Source: an uncultured Ruminococcus sp.
GTDB taxonomy: Bacteria; Bacillota; Clostridia; Oscillospirales; Acutalibacteraceae
Assembly (NCBI GenBank): GCA_902767285.1
Contig: CACXHC010000146.1
Span: 1 to 12,561, forward strand
Direction: 5' to 3'
DNA length: 12,561 bases
Every line of letters begins with the position of its first letter. The first letter of the stretch is position 1. Shown one piece after another: positions 6,306 to 12,561 of this stretch. The notes under the pieces were generated by a model. It was not told the DNA's origin. It searched no databases and saw nothing but the letters and a program-made list of their open reading frames with translations. A program made the position numbers and the translations under genes.

Positions 6306-9300
6306 ATGGCTACAATTCAAAGACAAATGAAAACCATGGACGGCAACAACGCTGCGGCTCACGTTTCATACGCATTTACCGATGTTGCTGCCATCTACCC
6401 CATCACGCCATCATCAGTTATGGCAGACGAAACAGATAAGTATTCCGCAGGTCACAGAAAGAACCTTTTCGGCAGAGAAGTTCAGGTTACTGAAATGCAG
6501 TCCGAAGGCGGTGCAGCAGGTGCTGTTCACGGCTCACTTTCGGCAGGTGCTTTAACAACAACATACACAGCATCTCAGGGACTTCTTCTCATGATTCCGA
6601 ATATGTACAAAATGGCTGGCGAACTTTTGCCGAGCGTTATTCATGTTTCTGCTCGTGCTTTGACAAGCCACGCTCTTTCGATTTTCGGTGACCACTCCGA
6701 CATATACGCTTGCCGTCAGACCGGTTATGCTATGCTCTGCTCCAACTCTCCACAGGAAATTATGGATCTTGCCGCTGTTGCTCATCTTTCGGCTATCAAA
6801 GGCAGAGTTCCTTTTCTCCACTTCTTCGATGGTTTCCGCACATCTCACGAAATTCAAAAAATCGCTGTTTGGGATTACAAAGACCTCGGCGATATGCTCG
6901 ACTGGGACGCTGTGGACGCTTTCCGTCGTCGTTCTCTTAACCCTGAACACCCCGTTATTCGCGGTACTGCTCAGAATGATGACATCTTCTTCCAAGCTCG
7001 TGAGGCTTGCAACACATATTATGACAAAATCGGCGAAGTTGTTATCGATTACATGAATCAAGTTAACGAGAAAATCGGCACCAACTACAAGCCCTTCAAC
7101 TACTATGGTGCTGAAGATGCCGAAAACGTTATTGTTGCTATGGGTTCTGTCTGCGACTGTATCGAAGAAGTTGTTGACTACCTCAACGCAAAAGGCGAAA
7201 AGACAGGTTTGCTCAAAGTTAGACTTTACAGACCTTTCGTTGCTGATTATATGCTCTCCGAACTTCCCAAAACAGTTAAATCTATATCTGTTCTCGACAG
7301 AACAAAAGAACCCGGTTCAATCGGCGAACCTCTTTATCTTGATGTTCTCGCAGCTCTCAACGGTTCAGATTTCGCAGGCGTGAACGTTTACACAGGTCGT
7401 TACGGTCTTGGTTCGAAAGACACCACCCCCGGCGACATCGTTGCAGTTTACCGCAATATGGAAAGCGATACTCCGAAGAGAAGATTCACAATCGGCATTG
7501 TTGACGATGTTACAAACCTCTCTCTCGAAGTTAAAGAGTCACCCGACACAACACCCGCAGGCACACACTCCTGTAAATTCTGGGGACTCGGTGCAGACGG
7601 TACTGTTGGTGCAAACAAAAACTCCATCAAAATTATCGGTGACCATACAGATATGTATGCTCAGGGATATTTCGCTTACGATTCAAAGAAATCAGGCGGA
7701 CTTACAGTATCTCACCTTCGTTTTGGTGATACTCCCATTAAGTCTACATATTACATCAGCAAGGCTGATTTCGTAGCTTGCCACAATCCTTCTTATGTTG
7801 ATAAATATGATATGGTTGATGACCTCAAAGACGGCGGTTCGTTCCTCCTCAACTGTGCATGGGACGTTAACGAACTTTCGGAGCGTCTGCCCGGCAAGAT
7901 GAAAAGACTCATTGCTCAAAAGAATATCAATTTCTATACAATAGATGGTATCGCTATCGGTAAGGAAATCGGACTCGGCGGACGTATCAACACAATTCTT
8001 CAGTCTGCATTCTTCAAAATTGCCGATATTATCCCCGCTGATGAAGCTAAACAGTACATGAAAGACGCTGCAACCAAATCATATTCTAAGAAGGGTCAGA
8101 AAATCGTTGACATGAACCATGCCGCTATCGAACGTGGTATGACTGACCTCAAGAAAGTTGAAGTTCCCGCAGAGTGGGCAAATGCAGAAGATGATTCCGT
8201 TGCTAAAGTTGCTACCGGCGACAGAAAAGATGTTGTTGATTATGTAAACAATATTCTTAATCCTGTTAATGCTTACAAGGGCAACAAACTCCCCGTATCT
8301 ACATTCCTCGATCATGCTGACGGTACAGCTCCTCAGGGTTCGGCAGCTTACGAGAAGAGAGGTATTGCGGTAGACGTTCCCGAGTGGGATCCCACAAAAT
8401 GTATTCAGTGTGCATTCTGCTCTTACGTTTGTCCTCACGCTGTAATCAGACCTGTTGCTATGACAGCAGATGAACTCGCAGCAGCTCCCGAAACACCAAG
8501 TGCAGACCTCAAGGGCATGGCCGGATACAAGTTCGTTATGACTGTATCTACACTCGACTGCACAGGCTGTGGCTCTTGTGCAAATGTATGTCCCACAAAA
8601 TCTCTCACAATGAAGCCTATTGACAGTCAGATGCCTTCTCAGAAAGTATTCGATTATGCTTGCACTCTTGATGAGAAAGCAGACGTTATCGAGAAATTCA
8701 AGGCAACAACAGTTAAGGGCAGTCAGTTCAAACAACCGTTGCTCGAATTCTCGGGTGCGTGTGCAGGCTGTGGCGAAACTCCGTATGCAAAACTCGCTAC
8801 TCAGTTGTTTGGTGACAGAATGTTCATCGCAAACGCAACAGGTTGTTCGTCAATATGGGGCGGTTCGGCACCTGCTACTCCGTACACAGTAAACAAGAAG
8901 GGATTCGGCCCTGCATGGCACAACTCCCTCTTTGAAGATAACGCAGAGTTCGGCTACGGCATGGCTCTGGGTCAAAAAGCTATAAGAGCAAGACTCAAGG
9001 AAGATGTTGAAAATCTCATGAGCGTTGCAAGCAAAGACGAAATCAAAGAAGTTTGTCAGGCTTATCTCGATACATTCGATGATTCGGCTGCAAACAGAGC
9101 TTCCGCAGATGCTCTCATCGCTAAACTTGAGGAAATCAAGACTTGCGATTGCGAAGGCGGAAAACTCGCTAACAAGATTCTTGCAGACAAAGACGAACTC
9201 GCTAAAAAATCGATGTGGATCCTCGGCGGTGACGGCTGGGCTTATGATATTGGATTTGGCGGTCTTGACCACGTTCTCGCATCGGGCGAAGATGTAAATA

Positions 9301-9857
9301 TTCTTGTATTCGATACCGAAGTTTACTCTAACACAGGCGGACAGGCATCAAAGGCAACGCCTATCGGTTCTATTGCACAGTTTGCCGCTATCGGTAAATC
9401 GCAGAAGAAGAAAGACCTCGCCGCTATTGCTATGAGCTACGGCTATGTTTATGTTGCTCAAGTTGCTATGGGTGCTAATTATCAGCAGTGCATCAAGGCA
9501 TTTGTTGAAGCTGAAAGCTACAAAGGCCCGTCAATCATAATCTGCTATGCTCCTTGTATCAACCACGGTATCAAGCGTGGAATGGGCGGTTCGCAGACCG
9601 AAGAGAAAGCCGCTGTTGAGGCTGGTTACTGGAATATGTTCCGCTTCGATCCTCGCCTTGCTGATGAAGGAAAGAATCCGTTTATGCTCGATTCCAAAGC
9701 TCCCAAGGAATCTTATCGTGATTTCATTATGGGTGAGAACCGTTACAACCTCCTCGCAAGAGCAAATCCCGAGAGAGCAGAAGAACTCTTCACAAAAGCT
9801 GAAAAAATTGCAAGCGATAAATTTGCACATCTCCAAGACCTTGCAAACAAAAATTAA
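6306..9857 (+). CDS. porA: Pyruvate:ferredoxin (flavodoxin) oxidoreductase
   Basis: A 1183-residue cytoplasmic homodimeric enzyme (also called nifJ) converting pyruvate and CoA to acetyl-CoA and CO2 and reducing ferredoxin. It links glycolysis to acetate/butyrate and hydrogen formation in anaerobes. Residues expected from the Desulfovibrio africanus enzyme are present: T34 in YPITPSS, E67 in VTEMQSEGG (thiamine activation) and R117 in HVSARAL. The two-cluster ferredoxin domain has C699-x2-C702-x2-C705-x3-C709 and C752-x2-C755-x2-C758-x3-C762. The proximal cluster ligands are C819, C822, C847 and C1084. The thiamine diphosphate/Mg motif is GDGWAYDIGFGGLDHVLASGEDVN and then DTEVYSNTGGQ. It lacks the C-terminal extension that D. 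africanus has, ending at LANKN. AGGAGG lies 9 nt before the ATG. Monocistronic by layout: own promoter and a following hairpin. No frameshift or missing ligand seen. Confidence 0.98.
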   Translation: MATIQRQMKTMDGNNAAAHVSYAFTDVAAIYPITPSSVMADETDKYSAGHRKNLFGREVQVTEMQSEGGAAGAVHGSLSAGALTTTYTASQGLLLMIPNMYKMAGELLPSVIHVSARALTSHALSIFGDHSDIYACRQTGYAMLCSNSPQEIMDLAAVAHLSAIKGRVPFLHFFDGFRTSHEIQKIAVWDYKDLGDMLDWDAVDAFRRRSLNPEHPVIRGTAQNDDIFFQAREACNTYYDKIGEVVIDYMNQVNEKIGTNYKPFNYYGAEDAENVIVAMGSVCDCIEEVVDYLNAKGEKTGLLKVRLYRPFVADYMLSELPKTVKSISVLDRTKEPGSIGEPLYLDVLAALNGSDFAGVNVYTGRYGLGSKDTTPGDIVAVYRNMESDTPKRRFTIGIVDDVTNLSLEVKESPDTTPAGTHSCKFWGLGADGTVGANKNSIKIIGDHTDMYAQGYFAYDSKKSGGLTVSHLRFGDTPIKSTYYISKADFVACHNPSYVDKYDMVDDLKDGGSFLLNCAWDVNELSERLPGKMKRLIAQKNINFYTIDGIAIGKEIGLGGRINTILQSAFFKIADIIPADEAKQYMKDAATKSYSKKGQKIVDMNHAAIERGMTDLKKVEVPAEWANAEDDSVAKVATGDRKDVVDYVNNILNPVNAYKGNKLPVSTFLDHADGTAPQGSAAYEKRGIAVDVPEWDPTKCIQCAFCSYVCPHAVIRPVAMTADELAAAPETPSADLKGMAGYKFVMTVSTLDCTGCGSCANVCPTKSLTMKPIDSQMPSQKVFDYACTLDEKADVIEKFKATTVKGSQFKQPLLEFSGACAGCGETPYAKLATQLFGDRMFIANATGCSSIWGGSAPATPYTVNKKGFGPAWHNSLFEDNAEFGYGMALGQKAIRARLKEDVENLMSVASKDEIKEVCQAYLDTFDDSAANRASADALIAKLEEIKTCDCEGGKLANKILADKDELAKKSMWILGGDGWAYDIGFGGLDHVLASGEDVNILVFDTEVYSNTGGQASKATPIGSIAQFAAIGKSQKKKDLAAIAMSYGYVYVAQVAMGANYQQCIKAFVEAESYKGPSIIICYAPCINHGIKRGMGGSQTEEKAAVEAGYWNMFRFDPRLADEGKNPFMLDSKAPKESYRDFIMGENRYNLLARANPERAEELFTKAEKIASDKFAHLQDLANKN

Positions 9858-9896
9858 TCAGGCAAAAATAAAAATTTAGCTAAGCGATAATAACAA

Positions 9897-9926
9897 AAGC
9901 GTGGTCGTTTTTATGCGGCCACGCTT
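9897..9926 (+). terminator. Terminator-like hairpin after porA
   Basis: AAGCGTGGTCG (9897-9907) pairs with CGGCCACGCTT (9916-9926) across an 8-nt T-rich loop, an 11-bp GC-rich stem with one G-U pair, 39 bp after the porA stop. The trailing sequence GTTGTTAATA is T-poor, so termination may be partial; some readthrough into the CAP gene is possible. No clear separate promoter was found between here and 9962. Confidence 0.7.
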
Positions 9927-9961
9927 GTTGTTAATATATACTCAATCAGGGGGGCTGTTTT

Positions 9962-11467
9962 ATGAAAATTAAAAATTTTGTTTCGATTGTCGCAGCTTTA
10001 GCGATAATACTTAATTTGTCGTTTGCCGTTTCAGCAGATTACACAAATTTACTCGGTGATATAAATTTAAGTAATACGGTTGATTCTGATGACGCTTTGT
10101 CTGTTTTGAGGTCGTCTGTCGGAATTGATTTTCTTGAGGATGAGCAGACCGAACTCGCAGACGTGGTTCGTGACGGAAAAATAGACAGCTCGGACGCTCT
10201 TGCAATATTGAGAATATCCGCAGGTTTCGAAGCTGCTATGCCTAAATATACCGCAGATTTTTTAACGTATATTAATAATGAAAGAGCAAAAAACGGTCTT
10301 AAACCGTTAATTATAGATTCGAATATTTGTGAAGCCGCAAAAGCTCGTGCCGAAGTTTCGGCGAGTGTTGCAAATACGGATATAAGCACGGCAGATGCTA
10401 TCGAAAAATATTTCGGGCCGGCTTGGATGATTTTTTCCGAAAACAAAGCCTCGGGACTCAAAACGCCTGAAGAAGTTTTTGATAAATGGCTCAGTTCGGA
10501 AAGTCAGCGAAAAAATATTCTCAGCGACAGAATAAGCAGAATAGGAATAAGTCTTTGCCGTAATAACGATACTGATGATGTGTTCGGTTATTATTGGGTG
10601 CTGATTCTTGTCGGTGTGGACTCAGACAGACCCGACTACTCCGAAAATGCAAATTATATTAATGATGTTCTGAAATTCACAAATCAGGAACGTGATAAGG
10701 AAGGCTGTAATCCGCTTACAATAGACGAAAATCTCAATAAAATCGCACAGCAGAGAGCGGAAGAAGTAACAAAATCTTTAACTCATGTACGCCCCGACGG
10801 TTCGGGATTTGAATCTCTTGTTGATAAAATCTACGGTACAAATTGGGTGGCTTGCGGAGAGAACATCGCCGCCGGTCAGAAAAACGGTGAAGAAGCCGTG
10901 GCATCGTGGATGAAATCCCCTGAACACAGAAAGCATATTCTCGATAAGAGATTCAATAAAATGGGTGTGGGACTCTACAAACTGCCCAATGATGAATTTA
11001 CTTATTACTGGATACAAATTTTTGTTGCGTCTGAATATGACGGAAAAGAAACCGGTAATGCCAATGACCCTACCCAAAGCAATATCGAATTAGCAAAAAA
11101 AGCCGTTCAGCTTATAAATGAAGAGCGACTTAATGCCGGAGTTAATGAAATCACTTTTGACGAAAATCTTTATAAAGCGTCGTCAAAAAGAGCAGAAGAG
11201 CTTTTTGTATCGTGGTCGGCTACTCGTCCGGACGGCTCGCCTTTCGACTCGGTAATCACCGAATACGCCGGAGAAAACTGGAGTATATGCAGTGAATTAA
11301 TCTCCGCCGGACAAAAATCCCCCGAATCTCTTATTAGAACATTGGTTAAAAATGAAGGCAGTAAAGCAAACATGATAAATGCCGATTTTAAAAAAGTCGG
11401 TGTGGGCGTTTATATAAATGAGAACGATCCATATCAATATTATTGGTCGGTTATATTTACAGATTAG
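9962..11467 (+). CDS. Secreted dockerin-like protein with three CAP/SCP domains
   Basis: A 501-residue exported protein. The signal peptide is residues 1-25 (FVSIVAALAIILNLSFAVSA). Residues 29-90 form a dockerin type I-like pair: a calcium loop D33-x-N35-x-S37 with D44 (GDINLSNTVDSDDALSVLR) and a second with D67, D71, D78 (DGKIDSSDALAILR). Three CAP domains follow, near 98-220, 234-357 and 378-500. The middle one has all canonical residues: H275 in THVRPDG, E300 in CGENIAAG, and H322/H325 in SPEHRKHIL. Domains 1 and 3 keep the glutamate (E160, E445) but lose the histidines (Q182/N185 in domain 1; A420, S467 and N470 in domain 3). CAP proteins are extracellular and of varied function; the substrate here is unknown. 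An AGGGGGG lies 7 nt upstream of the ATG. No terminator is evident after it. Confidence 0.9.
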   Translation: MKIKNFVSIVAALAIILNLSFAVSADYTNLLGDINLSNTVDSDDALSVLRSSVGIDFLEDEQTELADVVRDGKIDSSDALAILRISAGFEAAMPKYTADFLTYINNERAKNGLKPLIIDSNICEAAKARAEVSASVANTDISTADAIEKYFGPAWMIFSENKASGLKTPEEVFDKWLSSESQRKNILSDRISRIGISLCRNNDTDDVFGYYWVLILVGVDSDRPDYSENANYINDVLKFTNQERDKEGCNPLTIDENLNKIAQQRAEEVTKSLTHVRPDGSGFESLVDKIYGTNWVACGENIAAGQKNGEEAVASWMKSPEHRKHILDKRFNKMGVGLYKLPNDEFTYYWIQIFVASEYDGKETGNANDPTQSNIELAKKAVQLINEERLNAGVNEITFDENLYKASSKRAEELFVSWSATRPDGSPFDSVITEYAGENWSICSELISAGQKSPESLIRTLVKNEGSKANMINADFKKVGVGVYINENDPYQYYWSVIFTD

Positions 11468-11495
11468 CAAATATTAAAAAAATTAAAAAAAGGTC

Positions 11496-11524
11496 TTGCA
11501 ATTTAACAAAAAATCTGCTAATAT
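11496..11524 (+). promoter_or_regulatory. Extended -10 promoter for rpmB
   Basis: TTGCAA (11496-11501), 17-bp spacer, TAATAT (11519-11524), with TGC directly before the -10 (11516-11518), giving an extended -10. Transcription would start near 11531, about 20 nt before the AGGAGG of rpmB. A second TGCTAATTATAG lies downstream at 11534-11545. TTAGCAA at 11464-11470 and TTGCTAA at 11533-11539 flank the promoter as a widely spaced inverted pair of uncertain meaning. Confidence 0.65.
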
Positions 11525-11562
11525 AGTATATGTTGCTAATTATAGATTAGGAGGTGCAGACA

Positions 11563-11751
11563 ATGGCAAAGTGTGATATTTGTGGTAAGGGCGTTACCTT
11601 TGGTATTAAGGTTTCTCACTCACACAGACGTTCAAACAGAACTTGGAAGCCGAACGTAACAAAAGTAAAGGCAATTGTAAATGGCTCACCTAAGCGTGTA
11701 CACGCTTGTACTCGCTGCCTGCGTTCCGGTAAGGTTACAAGAGCAGTTTAA
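11563..11751 (+). CDS. rpmB: 50S ribosomal protein L28
   Basis: A 62-residue basic protein of the large ribosomal subunit. It has the L28 pattern: AKCDICGKG at the N-terminus, then VSHSHRRSNRTWKPNV, and KRVHACTRCLRSGKV at the end. The pairs C4-x2-C7 and C49-x2-C52 form a zinc-ribbon version of L28. The ATG at 11563 was chosen because AGGAGGT lies 8 nt upstream; a GTG three codons earlier overlaps that site. It stands alone between its own promoter and a strong terminator, as is usual for rpmB in Firmicutes. Confidence 0.97.
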   Translation: MAKCDICGKGVTFGIKVSHSHRRSNRTWKPNVTKVKAIVNGSPKRVHACTRCLRSGKVTRAV

Positions 11752-11766
11752 TCTTCGTTTAACTTA

Positions 11767-11804
11767 GAGGAGTGCCGGATTTAGGCACTCCTCAGGGTTT
11801 TTTT
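11767..11804 (+). terminator. Intrinsic terminator of rpmB
   Basis: GAGGAGTGCC (11767-11776) and GGCACTCCTC (11784-11793) form a perfect 10-bp GC-rich stem with a 7-nt loop, followed by AGGG and seven T residues (11798-11804). It starts 15 bp after the rpmB stop. It is on the plus strand only, since no A-run lies on its left that would serve the other strand well. Confidence 0.92.
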
Positions 11805-11849
11805 GACCCAATTTTCGTACAGACTTAATATCGGAGAGTGAATTTTTTT

Positions 11850-12407
11850 ATGGATACCTTTGTGGAACAGCTTGTTGTCAGAAAAAACACATCAAAGCAT
11901 ATTATTAAATTGATCGTTTATATTTTGCTTATTTTTTTGGCACCTGCTTTTATGGTATTGTTGGGATATATATGGAATGCTTATTTTTTTATTGTTGCTA
12001 TTTGTGCGTTTCTGTTTGGCGTATACGGTTCGTATTATCTGGTAACGGGGCTTTATGTTGAGTATGAGTACGCAATAACAAACAGCAATATAACTATTGA
12101 TAAAATATCGGCAAAAAGGAGCCGAAAAAGAATTATCAGTGTGGATATTAAAAAATTCAATACGCTGCGTAAGCTGAAAGATTCGGATATATCCGGAAAG
12201 AGCTACAAGAAAGTGTTCGAAGCATCTGTTACTCCTAATGGTGACGATGTATATGCCGCTGAAATGCATCTTGATAAATTCGGCGGAGATTGTCTGCTTC
12301 TCTTCTCGCCCGACCAAAAGACAATCGATGCCATGAAACCGTTTTTGAGAACAAATATAAAAGCGGAGTTGTTTAAATCAAAATTAAAAAAAGATGATAA
12401 AAAGTAA
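11850..12407 (+). CDS. Small two-helix membrane protein of unknown function
   Basis: A 185-residue protein with two adjacent hydrophobic segments (residues about 18-40 and 44-68) and a soluble C-terminal part from about 70. In that part, YEYAITNSNITIDKISAKRSRKRIISVDIKK, and later DCLLLFSPDQKTIDAMKPFLR, resembles the strand pattern of bacterial PH-like (bPH2-type) domains attached to membrane helices. This is a weak resemblance and no catalytic motif is seen. The C-terminus is lysine-rich (KSKLKKDDKK). It may belong to an uncharacterised Clostridia family; I recall DUF6106 as a possibility but could not check. Start: the ATG at 11850 lies 11 nt after GGAGAG, while the in-frame GTG at 11838 overlaps that site. 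A strong terminator follows, so with the rpmB terminator upstream it is probably transcribed alone, from a promoter within about 45 bp that I could not identify with confidence. Confidence 0.8.
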   Translation: MDTFVEQLVVRKNTSKHIIKLIVYILLIFLAPAFMVLLGYIWNAYFFIVAICAFLFGVYGSYYLVTGLYVEYEYAITNSNITIDKISAKRSRKRIISVDIKKFNTLRKLKDSDISGKSYKKVFEASVTPNGDDVYAAEMHLDKFGGDCLLLFSPDQKTIDAMKPFLRTNIKAELFKSKLKKDDKK

Positions 12408-12411
12408 AAGT

Positions 12412-12438
12412 CAGCGGCATTTTTGCCGCTGTTTTTTT
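12412..12438 (+). terminator. Intrinsic terminator of the small membrane protein gene
   Basis: CAGCGGCA (12412-12419) and TGCCGCTG (12424-12431) form a perfect 8-bp GC-rich stem with a TTTT loop, followed by seven T residues (12432-12438). It begins 4 bp after the stop codon. This is a textbook rho-independent terminator. Confidence 0.93.
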
Positions 12439-12440
12439 GG

Positions 12441-12536
12441 TACTGTGAAAAATTGGCTTTCTTTGAAAAAATTCGCTTTCTTGGGAAAACCTTTTTTGAA
12501 AAAAAGGTTTTCCCAAACCCTTTCCAAAAAACTTTA
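12441..12536 (+). repeat. AT-rich palindromic 3' element related to the left-end repeats
   Basis: Directly after the terminator comes TACTGTGA, then TTGGCTTTCTTTG (12453-12465) and a partial echo TTCGCTTTCTTGG. A 17-bp perfect inverted repeat follows at 12481-12516: TTGGGAAAACC plus a T6 run, a turn of GA, then an A6 run and GGTTTTCCCAA. The element ends CCAAAAAACTTTA (12524-12536). The same three parts, in the same order, occur on the minus strand at 1-176. In both places the element lies downstream of a gene and points the same way relative to it. Similarity was judged by eye. Function unknown: a second terminator, an mRNA end-processing signal or a non-autonomous repeat are all possible. 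Confidence 0.7.
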
Positions 12537-12545
12537 ATTGTGATT

Positions 12546-12560
12546 TGCTAATTATTATAG
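12546..12560 (+). promoter_or_regulatory. Possible -10 region of a gene beyond the window
   Basis: TGCTAATTATTATAG at the window edge resembles the TGCTAA-type extended -10 sequences of porA (6181-6191) and rpmB (11516-11526). No good -35 can be fixed and the downstream gene is not visible, so this is a guess. Confidence 0.25.
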
Positions 12561-12561
12561 A

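Noticed and set aside
8079..8735. A 218-codon minus-strand open frame inside porA, rich in cysteine
   Set aside because: The cysteines come from reading the reverse strand of porA's codon-biased sequence. There is no promoter, ribosome-binding site or family match.
11468..11562. Terminator after the CAP gene
   Set aside because: Only A-rich runs are seen between the stop codon and the rpmB promoter, with no stable GC-containing stem.

Overview
The window looks like chromosomal backbone DNA from an anaerobic, spore-forming, low-to-mid GC member of the Clostridia, most likely Oscillospiraceae/Ruminococcaceae-like. This rests on four things: a full-length pyruvate:ferredoxin oxidoreductase, sporulation-linked genes (GerW/YtfJ, DUF2953/YtfI, a DacF-type carboxypeptidase), a dockerin module on a secreted CAP protein, and AT-rich palindromic 3' repeats. 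I see no phage, transposase, integrase, CRISPR array, tRNA or rRNA. The taxon is inferred from gene content only.

Left half (about 176-6005, minus strand). Eight tightly packed genes read leftwards and probably form one operon. In transcription order they are a site-2-type M50 metalloprotease, scpA, scpB, a DUF2953 protein, a GerW/YtfJ sporulation protein, a D-Ala-D-Ala carboxypeptidase, the 23S rRNA pseudouridine synthase rluB, and a six-helix SdpI-like membrane protein. Gaps are mostly under 50 bp, and the ribosome-binding sites of scpA and scpB overlap the preceding stop codon. The core (scpA, scpB, dac, rluB) recalls the B. subtilis scpA-scpB-dacB-spmA/B-rluB neighbourhood, with ytfI/ytfJ homologues inserted. 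The operon combines chromosome condensation, spore-envelope maturation, peptidoglycan trimming and ribosome modification. It runs into a tandemly duplicated, hairpin-forming AT-rich element (1-176).

Centre (6006-9926). A 300-bp divergent intergenic region carries a minus-strand promoter for the operon and two overlapping plus-strand extended -10 promoters. A perfect 12-bp inverted repeat lies in the leader of the large gene for pyruvate:ferredoxin oxidoreductase (6306-9857), the central anaerobic enzyme joining glycolysis to ferredoxin. An intrinsic terminator-like hairpin follows.

Right part (9962-12561, plus strand). A secreted protein has an N-terminal dockerin-like pair and three CAP/SCP domains, of which only the middle one keeps the canonical His/Glu/His residues. 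Then come rpmB (ribosomal protein L28) with its own promoter and a strong terminator, and a two-helix membrane protein of unknown function with a strong terminator. The window ends in a second copy of the AT-rich palindromic element, in the same orientation relative to its upstream gene as the copies at the left end.

Most of the window is ordinary housekeeping DNA and I found no convincing new multi-gene system. The most interesting items are the gene-end repeat family, the dockerin-CAP protein with two degenerate CAP domains, the porA leader palindrome, and the unassigned membrane proteins at 176-862 and 11850-12407.
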